Origin: Symsagittifera roscoffensis
Lineage: Eukaryota > Xenacoelomorpha > Acoela > Convolutidae
DNA length: 64,000 nt
NCBI RefSeq assembly: GCF_963678635.1
Contig: NC_087068.1
Coordinates: 38,093,649-38,157,648, forward strand
Direction: 5' to 3'
Part shown: positions 1-11,225 of the stretch, piece by piece
Numbering within the stretch: position 1 is the first letter of the stretch
How the letters are laid out: each line of letters starts with the position of its first letter
Translations under genes and position numbers: made by a program
The notes under the pieces: generated by a model
Told to the model about the DNA's origin: nothing
What the model saw: the letters and a program-made list of their open reading frames with translations, nothing else
The model's database searches: none

Positions 1-183
1 CTTCTCTGCACCAACAACGCTGTAGAAGGTTGGAACAGTAATTTTGTGAAACTGGTCAACAGTAAGCACCCTTCATTTCCAAAACTGATCGAGAAGTTCA
101 TGGACGAGCAAAAGAATGCGGAAATACTGGTAGAAAAAATGTGCTTTAACCATTATACCATAAGGACTTTGATGTTGATCTGA
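1..183 (+). CDS. C-terminal tail of a MULE/FLYWCH-associated transposase-like protein, cut by window edge
   Basis: Frame 1 is open from the first base to TGA at 181-183 (60 residues). It holds the signature TNNAVEGWN, followed by HPSFPKLIEKFMDEQ. This pattern (TNNAVEGW then HPxIxKxI and an acidic/Gln helix) is typical of the end of animal MULE-transposase-domain proteins, often annotated with FLYWCH fingers. The catalytic part would lie left of the window. Most likely a mobile-element ORF rather than a host gene; a domesticated copy cannot be excluded. Seen: motif and open frame. Inferred: family. Confidence 0.6.
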   Translation, partial: LLCTNNAVEGWNSNFVKLVNSKHPSFPKLIEKFMDEQKNAEILVEKMCFNHYTIRTLMLI

Positions 184-1516
184 ATTATTGTTCAATATTT
201 GGCTCTTTGATCTTTAATTACCATGTTTGATTTTTCAAAGCGTAGATCAATTTTTACTAAGGGCTCATTGCTGGTTGAATGCTTAGTAATTTTATCCTAA
301 ATTATAAGTCTCACCTTAGATCGTCAAATTGTCTTGACAAAAAGTAGAGTAGAAACAATAGTTAGAAAAGGTATCAATTAATTAGTTGGTTAGATACAAA
401 GCACTGGGTTATTAGATTATATCAATGAATCGAACAGCTTAAAGAAATATACCTATGAGGGGAGGTTGAGCTAATCTTATTTTGTTCATCAATATTTTAT
501 CTTCTTACTAAGGTCGGTGGCTGATTTGTATGTATGGTTGCCCTTGATTTTGTCCAAGTCAGCACTTCTGGTTGGGTCGTCTGAATCGTCTTGCCGTAGT
601 CCTTTGGGTACTTGTAGTCCAGACTTCCTCGGGTGTGCGTATCTCGAGTATCTCGATTTATAATTTTTCGAATCAAATTTAAAATGAGAATTTATTCTCT
701 TTTTATAAGTAAAAAGGGCTAGATTAATTTTAGTGTAAGGGCAGAAAAGAAAAATTATTTATTATTAAAAGATCTGACTGAAGAGAACTGACTTGCTGCT
801 GACTGAGCAAAATGAAACACTGAAGATTTCAGGCCAGTCCTTTTGCTCGTAAGCATAAACCGGCGGCTGATTCAATCTTTAATTATTCAGGTTTCACCTG
901 CTCCTTTGTTCTCCCTTTCTAATAAGGGAATTTTCAACTAGTTTTTATTTGATTTTTTCAAATCAAATATCTTCAACTTATTAGTCCCCTTTGATGAAAA
1001 CCGCAGCCTTCAGTTTGTCTTATTAAAAATTCATATTACTCTCTCTGATGCATCATATTGCAGGTGCACCTCTGCTTAATCAAAGCAAGGAGAATTTCAG
1101 TGCAGCCGGCAAGACTGCTAAATATTTATCCAGTTTGTTTCAAGTTAAGTTAAAAGGGACGTAATAATAATCGCCGCCCTTTTAAAGTATTGAGCATGAA
1201 AAAATGAGAAAAATTGGACAAGTATTTAAAAAGGAGTGGATTTTCAAAACAAGATTTTATAGTCCTAATAAGAGTAAATCAGTCAATATCTGATTTAGTG
1301 AAAAGAGGCTTTAATTTAAATGGCACGCTCCAATTTAGAATTGGGTCATTAAATAAACAATTAAGACAATGGTCTTTTGTGTGTGTGTAGTATTTCGCAA
1401 TACTACAACTTCATGATTTTGAACTGTTTTGTATGGGGCTGTTTCTTAGAACCTTTTTTTGATATTTCGGACTCTATTGTATGGGACTGTTTTGTATTGG
1501 ACTGCTTTGTATATGC
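184..1516. other. AT-rich stretch, no supported gene
   Basis: No frame with convincing coding content was found. A GC-richer patch at about 530-645 and a cag/gttaag-flanked patch at about 1065-1150 could be small exons, but neither gives a recognisable protein. Just before 1517 the spaced words ttttgtat and gggactg recur in a loose, degenerate array. Confidence 0.4.
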
Positions 1517-2122
1517 ACCGACAATTCATAACTTGTGACATTTCGTAACCAGCGACAATTCGTGACTCAGATATTGCCATGAGTTTGTTTTTGGACAATT
1601 AATCAATAGTCATTTCCATATTGTGAAACTTTTGGGGTTTTATGAGGTTTTTTATACACGAGTAATGGTTTTTCTATTTCTTTTTTTTTCAAAATTTTTT
1701 GACATTCATTTTTTAACCTTTATTGTGATGCTCATTCATTCTTCATTAACCAGTAGTTTTGATTGGAGATATCGCATCACAGACTTTTGTTTGAGATCAT
1801 GCGTAGCAGTCGTGTCTTTTGTCCTGGCTAACTTTCACCAGATTTTGGGATTTTTTTTTCAGTAAATTTGCGTAAAATATCCAGACAATCGCGTCCAATA
1901 TCTCAATTTTCAGACAATCGCGACTGAAATTATATAATTCCCTATTCTGAGCGTTACCATTAAGCCCTGTCGAGAAGACATCTTTTCGGCAGCCGAGTGA
2001 CATTTGACGCGACTTTTAAAAGCTAGAAATATGTGACTGGACCCGAGGAGCAAGCGGTTAAGGCGTTGTCACGAATTGTCGCTAGTTACGAAATGTCACA
2101 AGTTATGAATTGTCGTGTCGGT
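1517..2122. mobile_element. 606-bp non-autonomous DNA element with about 50-bp terminal inverted repeats
   Basis: The left end (1517-1566) reads accgacaattcataacttg and onward. The right end (2068-2122) is its reverse complement, with one substitution and a 4-5 bp insertion near the tip. The interior is AT-rich and non-coding; short ORFs inside look spurious. No clear target duplication is visible in the flanks. It sits about 170 bp upstream of the GPCR last exon, so probably within its final intron. The superfamily cannot be assigned from the ends alone. Confidence 0.75.
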
Positions 2123-2206
2123 AATGAATTAACGTCGATTATGAATTACTGACGCCCAAACGCTCTGCTAAACTTTAAAAACAAGTTCAATAAATGTCGT
2201 ATCTGA

Positions 2207-2272
2207 GGTGATTACATAAGGTGATTACATATATAAAGTGATTGCATTAGGTGATTACATAATGTGATAATA
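2207..2272. repeat. Short tandem array of a gtgattacat unit
   Basis: The word gtgattacat (or gtgattgcat) recurs four times with 15-22 bp spacing, forming a small degenerate minisatellite directly before the GPCR exon acceptor. Confidence 0.7.
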
Positions 2273-2295
2273 ACAAAACTCGCATCCTTCTTCAG

Positions 2296-2444
2296 GTGAA
2301 TATGTGTTGTACCTGAACCGTGACTTGGCCCTCTATCTCTACTCGGTCATCAACCCCGTCATCTTCATCATCGTCAATCGCCAGTTCCAACAGCCAATCA
2401 AAATGCTCGTGAACAAAGTTAAAAAGTGCACAGGAGATGCATGA
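2296..2444 (+). CDS. Last exon of a rhodopsin-like (class A) GPCR
   Basis: A pyrimidine-rich tract ending ttcttcag (AG at 2294-2295) precedes an open frame ending at TGA 2442-2444. The translation contains DLALYLYSVINPVIFIIVN and then RQFQQPIKMLVNKVKKC. A hydrophobic helix with an NPxxF version of the TM7 NPxxY motif, followed by a short basic and amphipathic helix 8 and a cysteine, is how class A GPCRs end. Codon use is GC-richer than the surroundings, unlike the repeats nearby. The other transmembrane helices are not found in the 2.2 kb upstream and probably lie left of the window. The overlapping minus-strand frame is a shadow. Ligand unknown; the NPVIF form is seen in several neuropeptide-receptor-like families. 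Confidence 0.7.
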
Positions 2445-4532
2445 TTGAAAACCCTGCAAACTTTTCCTGGAAGTTGTCGGCTCATTCCTCCTTGAATTTT
2501 CCCTAAAATTAATCTTTACCAAAAATAAATGTCATAAAACTAGTTTTTAAATAGCAAAGAGACATAACGCTTAGCTTCTCTGCGTAAAAAAGCTTGTTGA
2601 TTAAGTGTTTTCGACAAAACGCAGCCAATATATTAAATGTGCCCGGTTTGCTTTCATTTTGTTCCGGCACTCTGAATAACGACCAATATATTTTTTAGCA
2701 ACGCAGATGCTTTTAAATTTCTTTAAGTGTTTCATACATTTATTTTTACAGTCATTTTCTGGTTGAAAATTATTTCTCAGTTTTTTCTCAGCAATTAAGC
2801 GACCATAAAAACAAGAACCTTTTTTTTGGAAACAAGTGCAAAGGTTTCACACAGTAGCGTGCCGAGGAGGGGGGAGGAGTGCTCCTCCATCCTGGTTGCC
2901 AAAATTTTCCAAAGGGTTCCCCCTTTGGCACAACTTTACCTAATTTTTTAGACTCACATCACCTCATTATTACAGCTCAATCATGAGATATTTCTCAAAA
3001 TTTCGCACCACGTTGTTTGTGGTACCTGTTTTAAGTTTTGAAAACCCGACTCAACCTGACATATTCGACTGGCAGCTTTATGATTGGCATCAAAGAGATG
3101 AAAAATCGAATCTTGAAACACACTGCAGCGCACACTTTTTGGTTTAGAAAGTATCGGACAGTTTCTGCAAAAACTTTCAAACTTATTTTTTTTTGCATTT
3201 TTGTGTGGATTATCAACACGACGACTAAACGAACCAATGTTTTAATGGCTTTCATTTCTTTTTATCGTGCCTGTTTTTCCCCCACCACTTTTTATACAAT
3301 TCATTTTTACCCTAGATACTTTACCGCACAACGTTTTTGCCCCCTAACTTTGTTCCAACCTATTTCATCTCATTTCCCCCAAACTTGTAGCCGGTTCTAG
3401 GTTGCGGGGATGGAAGGGCTTTGCAGGGATAACCGGCTTAAAACATTTTGTAGAGTGTTACATTCGATAGGCAAGCTCGTAACACGTTGGTGCGACTGCG
3501 ATTGTCTGTTACGATTTAATCATGAAAATTTGAGAAGTTTTCTGAGGTGTAAGAAATTGAGGGGTTGAAAATTGGGGACGTGTCTTTTGGTACCTCTAAT
3601 GTGACAAATTTATATATTGTAAGGTCCTAGCCATATAGACATTTAGCAATTAAGTAGAGCCGACGCTCTAACAGTACACTCAGAGAGGCGAATTCCTACT
3701 ATGGAAGCAAGATATTTATGTTCTAAGCGGGTAAAAAAACGCAAACTCAGGCATAACGACCCTACCGTGAGTTCAAAACATTCAAATTTTCAACTAAAAT
3801 TATTCTCGCCCAGCCAACACTAAGATGTTGAGTGTATCGCTCGTCCAAAAAACAGTGATTTTTTAGTCAACGCCTTCCAAAAACGTCAAAAACCACAATT
3901 TTTACTAAATTGGTTGCTTTTAGTGTTTCCGCCAAAATTTTTTTATCGATCTGAAAATATTGATAAATTTATTTATGAAGATTTATGTAGATTTTAATAA
4001 TCTACCTCTTGCCCTTATAAAACAAGAACCGTCACTGGGAATTAAAAACGAATCAAGAACTGTAAATACAAAAAACGAGAACCCGAAAGTTAAATTATTT
4101 ACTGTAACTTTTTTTCTGTTAATATAAGTTTTTTTTGCAGTGCAATCAGGACCACCTGTTCAATAGATATTTTATGTCCTTCCTGCTGAATCTAGTATAT
4201 AATTACTCAAAAACATGTAAGAAAGAACAGTTTAAATACAAGTACTTTTCAAATTTCGTATCGTTTTCAAATAGCAAAAAAAAGAACGTTTGAAGGAGTA
4301 TAATAGTCGTAGAAATATTTCTGTAATACATTAGTAACACTTTCAGAAATAAATTGCAAAGATGAATTAAAAGTCAGCGCAATTGATTGAATATAAGAAT
4401 TTTTCTTAGTTTTACTACCACAAAGACAAAATTATTTTAATTGAAATTGTAAAATCGCGCAAGAAATAGTGAGTCTAATTTTTTTTGTTTGCAATTATGA
4501 ATTTAGATCCTTGCTCACAACTTCATAACTGA
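2445..4532. other. Intergenic, one repeat scar, no supported gene
   Basis: AT-rich with no recognisable coding frame. Around 2855-2960 a purine run (aggaggggggaggag) is followed by ccaaagggttccccctttggc, resembling the internal part of the CAGGGG hAT-type elements elsewhere in the window; probably an old fragment. Confidence 0.4.
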
Positions 4533-5040
4533 AGTTTTTCGGCGTAGGAGATTGGTTGACTGTGAACAGTAGCTTGGAATAAATTATACCACATGTTGCA
4601 TTACATCTGATCATCTTCGCTTTTGTCACGTTGGTTTTTCGGTTGTCCTGATGTCTTGTAATTTGAGATTTAATCGTCATGTAACCGTTAGAGATTAAAT
4701 GGGCGCAGTTTTCAGTTCTATTATCAGTAAAATTATGTCTGTGATGTATATTTCAAATTGTAATTGAGTTTTTTTTCAGTTATGAAGTTATAACTGAAAA
4801 AAAACTCAATTACAATTTGAAATATACATCACAGACATAATTTTACTGATAATAGAACTGAAAACTGCGCCCATTTAATCTCTAACGGTTACATGACGAT
4901 TAAATCTCAAATTACAAGACATCAGGACAACCGAAAAACCAACGTGACAAAAGCGAAGATGATCAGATGTAATGCAACATGTGGTATAATTTATTCCAAG
5001 CTACTGTTCACAGTCAACCAATCTCCTACGCCGAAAAACT
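4533..5040. repeat. Almost perfect 508-bp palindrome (about 250-bp arms, loop of a few bases)
   Basis: The sequence 4533-4783 is reverse-complemented in 4790-5040 with no mismatch seen by eye, and the centre (4784-4789) leaves almost no loop. The flanks outside the arms differ, so it is not a fold-back of a whole read. A mirrored short ORF appears in both arms and is a consequence of the symmetry. It could be a fold-back element, a palindromic duplication, or a partial library or assembly fold-back. If transcribed it would make a long double-stranded RNA hairpin. Confidence 0.9.
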
Positions 5041-5930
5041 AACACACTGGCAAGCTTTGACATTGCTCATCAAGCTATTGCCGGATACTTGTGCAACAGC
5101 GCTTTGTAGGCAACTGCTTTTCAAGAACTCGAATTCTGATTTAAAAAGCAGACATAATTGTCGACCAGAACATCAACAGACTGCAGCAACTCCGCAGACC
5201 TTCGACATGAGATAGGCGACCATTTAGTGAATTTTCGTCGTTAAATTGCAATTTTGTGGAAATGTTTCGGTCATTTGGATTCACGAAGGACCTCAACTTT
5301 TCTATTCAATCAATTTCACAAACTTCATCACACTGAGCGACTTTATTTTGCCGAGCACATCATCAACATTCAGATTCAGCAGCCCAGCCTCAACAGTTTC
5401 AGTCATTGGCTCACTTGCGACTACTAAATCCACGATAGTTTCATTTCCTCATCAAGATTAAATCTGCAGAGAAAATTAAATTAAAGCAGCAGATCTGACC
5501 TTGCAACAGCAGCCATTTGTTTTGGAAAATGATCACAGGGAACAACTAACCAGCTCTTTCAGTCAGCAGACTGCAATTTGCATTTACTTACCCAACACAA
5601 AAAAAACGAAATCAGGACAGAATATAAACCACTTTTTGACAGCCTACGAACCTCCCATCAACAGTCAGCGACCTCAACTTAAATATAGTTTGACAAGCTA
5701 ACACACTCGCTTGGATTCAATTTAAAACGAACATAAGTGACAACCCACCACAACCCATCCCTTTTTCGTTTTTGTTTTGCAATAGCAACATCAGGCGACC
5801 GGCTCTGCACTGCAGTGTTTGAGGCACGGTCTCAAGAACATCATGGAATTTATACGTTGCCAGCAACGACCGTATGCAACAGAAAACGGACAACACGCAA
5901 GAATGACAGTCGTTACTTGACTTAAATTTT
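5041..5930 (+). other. GC-richer block adjoining the palindrome, possible degraded coding sequence
   Basis: This block is less AT-rich than its neighbours and has several open stretches in different plus frames, for example 5246-5461 and 5501-5701, none longer than 78 codons. One frame near 5050-5130 reads HQAIAGYLCNSAL, a stop, then ATAFQELEF, which has the spacing of a LisH helix pair, but nothing downstream supports a named gene. Best described as unrecognised, possibly a decayed exon or element. Confidence 0.25.
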
Positions 5931-6774
5931 GGGAATACAAAAACTTGAAACTGTTATGATTCTTGTCTTGTTGACAAAATTAAACGTAAATTCAGGTTTC
6001 AATCTCTGAAAAAAGTTTTGGACAGTTTTGGTCAATATTTACCGTATATTAAAAAAATACATCGACTGACACTAAATGATCTAAACTGCGCACTCCTACA
6101 ACGTCAATTTTTTATTTGAAGCATTTCCGCCTGTTTTCATCATCTGCACCAAGTTAGTTTAGTAAATTTATTGCACTGATTACTTCAGCTTTCTCGCGGA
6201 GAAAGTTTCCGTCGAATGACGAATTTTTTAGTTTGCTTTTTTTCGAGAAAGAGTTCACTGTGATGAAAAAATTGATTGCCGATGGTGAAAACTGGCAATT
6301 TTAAACCCGGAAGAAACTGGTAACTTTTTGAAACTGAATTTTCATATTTTGCTAGAGGGCAGTTCTGATCATTTGCTCTTGGCTTATGTAAAAATTGTGT
6401 ATAATTTCTTTGTAAAAATTGTCCAAAATCATCCTCGAAAACAGGAATTTTAGAAGAAAAAACATAAATTTGCGCTTAGTTTTGTCTGCTAGTGTAGAAA
6501 CAAGGAATATGATTAAATGGAAAATCTTGAAATTTAGCAGACCCCACACATTTCGATTTTATAAATGACCCTCATTGTTTGATAGCAACTAATAATTTAG
6601 ATCGTAATTCACTTTTTTCCATTTCGATCAATGAAGTTTCAGTGTTCTAGCAAAAAGGTGAAATTACAATTAATGCTATGTCTGGGGAAAATCATTTTGG
6701 AATCTATGTCATGTGGAAAATCAGCTGAGTTACAGTTATAATTTCACGTAAGTATTTTTCTGGTAAATTTAGAA
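5931..6774. other. AT-rich intergenic sequence, nothing recognised
   Basis: Only short low-complexity frames occur. No repeat ends, RNA gene or splice-bounded exon is evident. Confidence 0.4.
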
Positions 6775-7376
6775 TCATTCAAATGCCATTACTGTTCCCC
6801 CGCAAAACGGACGAACTTCTTTTGATTCTGTCGCCGCATTCATTACACATCTTTTGACCACAGTTCTTTTTTCCTGTTTTGCTTTTGGGTACAATATGTG
6901 GTTGATGTGGGAACACCGGTTTTCCAATGCATTTTCAGATCTGGCACAGTTCCAGATGACCATCTGCGTGTAATCTGCGTCTGGGTCACTGCGAACAGAA
7001 GCTGGCATCGGTGTTCAGAACAGAAGCCGTGGTTCAGATCAATTTCGACCATAGTAGTAATATCATGGCTCATATCTTGTTCATGTTGAGCTGGAAATTG
7101 GACTTAAACCTTAAACTCCTGAACTTCACCTTCGTGTAAGTTGTTGGCTTTGCCTCGAAACAAAAGCACAAAACACTTGTAATTTTGAACAATGATACTT
7201 GCTTGTGGAAACAGCCATAAGGGATGCAAAATGAATTGGGCTAAGCCGAAATAGCCCGAAATTCGAAGTAGTTCTACACATTGATGCGGTGATTTCGTGA
7301 AGTTATCTTTTGCACACCTGTAGGATGAGATTGTTGCTACAGTTAACTCCACAGCGCTGCAAAGGAAGTTTATCAT
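6775..7376 (-). pseudogene. Broken, unrecognised cysteine-containing reading frame
   Basis: On the minus strand one frame runs from 7376 through a TAA at 7104-7106 and continues in the same frame to about 7000 (SHDITTMVEIDLNHGFCSEH). There a one-base shift leads into a second frame ending at 6775 (IWNCARSENALENRCSHINH, then PFCGGTVMAFE). Base composition and residue content are protein-like, with well-spaced Cys, unlike the AT-rich flanks. I do not recognise the family. One stop plus one shift suggests a pseudogene or element ORF; sequencing error is possible. Confidence 0.35.
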
Positions 7377-7633
7377 TGAATTGATGTGAAGATAGTTTCC
7401 AGTATCTTCATTGTTCTAAAATAAAAGATTTGATAACATTGAAATCATAAGATTATCTGAGTTATACCAAGAGAAGAAGTTATACCAAGAAAAAAATTCC
7501 AAGATTTGTGAGTTTTTTTCGAACTTTGAGCAACTAGGATTGAAATCGGGTTTCATAACCAGACAATTTCGACCGAAATTCACTATTTGCAGACTAAACC
7601 GACGAATATTCGGATTGATCATTTCCATATGGC

Positions 7634-7925
7634 CAGTAGCAGATTTGGGGGGGGGGGGCGGACGCACCCCCCCCTTCCCTAGGGATTCGACCCACTGCCG
7701 ACGCAAAAAATTCCCCTTTGTACTATTTTGAGATATCCATTTTTGGATGACTACCTTAAAATTTTTCTAAAGGCGCCTTTGGCCCCAATATAATAATTTT
7801 GAGGGGGGAGTGCGCGCTGAAAAAAAAAACGAAATTTTTTGGCCGAAACTTCCAAAAAAGGCCCAAAAACGCTTTTTTTGACCTGTTTTTTGAAAAACTT
7901 GCCTGTGGCGCAGAAAATTAGGTCA
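7634..7925. mobile_element. hAT-type CAGGGG-family element, truncated copy
   Basis: It starts cagtagcagatttggggg, a diverged form of the family terminus CAGGGGCGGATTTAGG. It shares the internal words ccctagggattcgaccc, gaggggggagtgcgcgc and gacctgttttttgaaaaact with the copies at 11739, 39034 and 50166. The far terminus is missing; similarity fades after cttgcctgtggcgcag at about 7920. Non-coding. Confidence 0.65.
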
Positions 7926-8539
7926 ATTTAGGCAATCTTGTGATCTATTGGAATCTTATTTTAACTAATGGTGGAGTCAAAAATTGGAAGAAAATTTTTG
8001 TTAGAAAAAAGGTTTTTCAGCTTTTTATTGTTTAATTCATGAACAACTTCCAGTGCTTTTGTAATAATTTCAAGTTTAGCAAGGTTTTTCGTCAGCCCAA
8101 CACCTTTTTTCTCGTTGTCTGAGCCTGCAAACAAGGCTGTAAGGATGCTTATTTTTTATAGCATACAATCCCCATTTTTAACAATGCTTGAAAGACTACG
8201 TTTCTCCAATACATGAAAGATGATACTTGATTAATGTAATATTTAACTAGAAATTTCAACTTTGTTTTTGTTGTCGTCCTTATCAAAAAAAAGTATTTGA
8301 ATTTAGAAAGCAGGTAATTGCACTGCATTTACAAGATATTGTTTTTAGTGATAGACAAAAATGGACAAAAGTACCGGTACCCAGTAAATTTTTTAAAACA
8401 GATCTGAAATTCTTTATTTCTTGTGTAAGTTAATTCTCAGATCTGAAATTTTTTATTTCAGATCCTTGATAAGAATTAACAAATTTCAGATCTGAAAATC
8501 ATTTTTTTTGATAAAAACCGAAAATTTCAAAATTTCGAA

Positions 8540-8743
8540 TTGACTCTTAAAGTTTTGTTACGTGTCCTGTTGAGCATGAAAATATTAAATTTACATCAAA
8601 AAAAACCAAGGCAGCTAGATTTTGATCTAAAAAAAGTAAATTGGTCTAAATTAATCAATCAAGCTATTAATCAATTTGCCCTACAGAAAAATTGTATCCC
8701 CTATTCATGGGAAAAAAAGTTGAAATATCTATCAATTTTTTAA
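8540..8743 (+). CDS. Unrecognised short lysine-rich ORF inside the inverted-repeat block
   Basis: 67 codons open, starting from TTG unless an upstream exon is joined, with the text FDLKKVNWSKLINQAINQF and WEKKLKYL. Composition is protein-like but AT-driven. It could be a transposase remnant of the surrounding block. No motif recognised. Confidence 0.2.
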   Translation: MTLKVLLRVLLSMKILNLHQKKPRQLDFDLKKVNWSKLINQAINQFALQKNCIPYSWEKKLKYLSIF

Positions 8744-9237
8744 GAAATACTAAGACGGGAAGCATATCAAATTCGGCAAGGAATTATACGGCAAGAAATA
8801 AAATCAAATATATTTAAGCTTGCTAGGACCACCATGTGATGTGATAATCAAGAATTTTCCCGAACAGCTAGTTATCCATTTATTGAACAATTGTTTTTTC
8901 TTACTAACTCTTTTCTGTTGGTTGTTGATGTTTATCTATTTTAGTAAATTTTAAGAAATACTAAGACAGGAATCATATCAAAGGGGGGGGGGGGGGGGAG
9001 GGTTAAGCACCTGAGGGCAACCGAGGCCAACTGGGTGAGCCAGCTGAGGATTCTTGATTGATAAATTTAGACGAATCTACTTTTTCACGGCATTTTTGGA
9101 TTTAATCCTCGGACCAATTAGTATTTCAACAAACAAGTATTTTTTTAATCAATCCCCCCAGTTTATCCCCCTCCCCAGTTTCTACCCTCACCCACTCAGT
9201 AATCATATCTTACAGTTGTTGATGTATGATTTTTTAG

Positions 9238-9297
9238 ATTAGATTTTATAAATTGCGCGAAATACACCATACAGGAGATGCGGACCCATTCAGGAGG
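9238..9297 (+). CDS. Candidate 60-bp internal exon, unrecognised gene
   Basis: It begins after a pyrimidine tract ending ttttttag and ends at the consensus donor gtaagt (9298). The frame IRFYKLREIHHTGDADPFRR is phase 0 at both ends and joins in frame to the exon starting at 9397 across a 99-bp intron. The product is unknown. Confidence 0.4.
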
Positions 9298-9396
9298 GTA
9301 AGTTGAATTCTTAAATCTGTTTTTAATTTGAAGGTTGGATTTAGTTAGCTTCTTTTTGATTTTGGTTGTCTGTTTATCCTCCCGTTTCAATTTCAG

Positions 9397-9654
9397 ATGA
9401 TTTGGCACGATATCACAAAAATGGGATCCTTATGATGACTACATGTTAATTTGCGCCTATGCCGGTGGGTCGAATATGATGAATGACAACTACCCTGTGT
9501 TCTCGTATGAAAACTACCTGCAGCTGAACACGTCGGCCTTTTTGAACCCCTTCGATGGGCTCCCGACCTGTTAAAACTTAGTGATAATTTTACAAACTAC
9601 GAGCAGTGTGGCTTCCTTATACGGCAAAATTTGATGATTGAAGTGCAGGTTGAG
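9397..9654 (+). CDS. Candidate exon of an unrecognised gene, with two apparent one-base indels
   Basis: The acceptor ttcaatttcag precedes ATG ATT TGG. The GC-rich segment encodes YMLICAYAGGSNMMNDNY and AFLNPFDGLPTC in one frame and NYEQCGFLIRQNLMIEVQ in another. The frame of the first codons changes inside an A5 run (9416-9420), and a second shift lies before gacctgttaaaac. Possible donors are cag/gttgag (9649) or gag/gtaaaa (9655). The composition contrasts sharply with the surrounding satellite DNA. Either a host exon with sequencing errors or a captured, decayed fragment. I do not recognise the family. Confidence 0.45.
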
Positions 9655-9810
9655 GTAAAAATGAAACTGAATATCAAATTAAAATAATTTTGGTGAGTTT
9701 TTAGTCATAAAGAACGGAGATAAAAAAAAGGTGCATCCAAATTAAAAAATGCTGAATGTCTCTGAAAGTTCAGACCACAATTTTTTAAAGGGCAGATGGG
9801 AGAACTTTTA

Positions 9811-11225
9811 AGACCAGAAATAGCCCAGAAAAAGAAACTTTTAGATCTAAATTAGCCAAGAAAAAAAATTTTTCAGATCTGAAATAGCCAAGAAAAAGAA
9901 ATTTTCAGATCTGAAATAGCCAAGAAAAAGAAATTTACAGATCTGAAATAGCCAAGAAAAAGAAATTCTCAGATCTTAAATAGCCAAGAAAAAGAAATTT
10001 TCAGATCTGAAATAGCCAAGAAAAAGAAATTTTTAGAACTGAAATAGCCAAGAGAAACGAAAATTTTAGATCTGAAATAGCCAAGAAAAAGAAATTTTCA
10101 GATCTAAAATAGCCAACAAAAAGAAATTTTCAGATCTAAAAAAGCCAAAAAAAAGAAATTTTCAGATCTGAAATAGCCAAGAAAAAGAAATTTTCAGATC
10201 TGAAGTAGCCGAGAAAAAGAAATTTTCAGATCTGAAATAGCCAAAAAAAAGAAATGCTCAGATCTGAAACAGCCAAGAAAAAAAAATTTCAGAATTGAAA
10301 TAGCCAAGAAAAACGAAAATTTCAGATCTGAAATAGCCAAGAAAAACGTAATTTTCAGATCTGAAAAAGCCAAGAAAAAGAAACTTTCAGATCTGAAATA
10401 GCCAAGAAAAAGAAATTTTCAGATCTGAAATAGCCAAGGAAAAAAATTTTCAGATCTGAAAAAGCCAAGAAGAAGAAATTTTTAGAACTGAAATAGCCAA
10501 GACAAACGAAAATTTTAGATCTGAAATAGCCAAGAAAAAAAATTTTCAGATCTAAAATAGCCAAGAGGAAGAAATTTTCAGATCTGAAAAAGCCAAGAAA
10601 AAGAAATTTTCAGATCTGAAATAGCCAAGAAAAAGAAATTTTCAGATCTGAAATAGCCAAAAAAAAGAAATTTTCAGATCTGAAATAGCCAAGAAAAAGA
10701 AATGCTCAGATCTGAAACAGCCAAGAAAAAGAAATTTTCAGAATTGAATTAGCCAAGAAAAACGAAAATTTGAGATCTGAAATAGCCAAGAAAAAGAAAT
10801 TTTCAGATCTGAAATAGCCAAGAAAAAGAAATTTTCAGATCTGAAATAGCCAAGAAAAAGAAATTTTCAGATCTGAAATAGCCAAGAAAAAGAAATGCTC
10901 AGATCTGAAACAGCCAAGAAAAAGAAATTTTCAGAATTGAATTAGCCAAGAAAAACGAAAATTTGAGATCTGAAATAGCCAAGAAAAACGTAATTTTCAG
11001 ATCTGAAAAAGCCAAGAAAAAGAAACTTTCAGATCTGAAATAGCCAAGAAAAAGAAATTTTCAGATCTGAAATAGCCAAGGAAAAAAATTTTCAGATCTG
11101 AAAAAGCCAAGAAGAAGAAATTTTCAGATCTGAAATAGCCAAGAAAAACGAAACTTCAGATCTGAAACAGCCAAGAAAAACAAAGTTTCATATCTGAAAT
11201 AGCTAAGAAAAACAAAATTATAGAT
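9811..11225. repeat. 32-bp minisatellite, about 44 units
   Basis: Consensus agatctgaaatagccaagaa plus aaagaaattttc, repeated head to tail with point differences and occasional 1-3 bp length changes. Each junction carries the palindrome tttcagatctgaaa. Higher-order structure is visible: units with aatgctcagatctgaaacag and units with gaattgaa(a/t)tagcc recur as a block (about 10250-10340, 10700-10790, 10890-10980), so part of the array grew by multi-unit duplication. ORFs across it are artefacts of the repeat. The same AGATCT palindrome lies in the terminal repeats of the enclosing block. Confidence 0.95.

Noticed and set aside
530-645. GC-richer minus-strand stretch as a possible terminal exon
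   Set aside because: Open for about 45 codons but no convincing splice site or motif.
2292-2522. Minus-strand ORF of 76 codons with an acidic run
   Set aside because: It is the reverse of the GPCR exon, which has a clear TM7 motif and acceptor.
10355-10564. Minus-strand ORF with FLGYFRSKI-type repeats
   Set aside because: Translation of the 32-bp minisatellite; the repeat unit, not selection, explains it.
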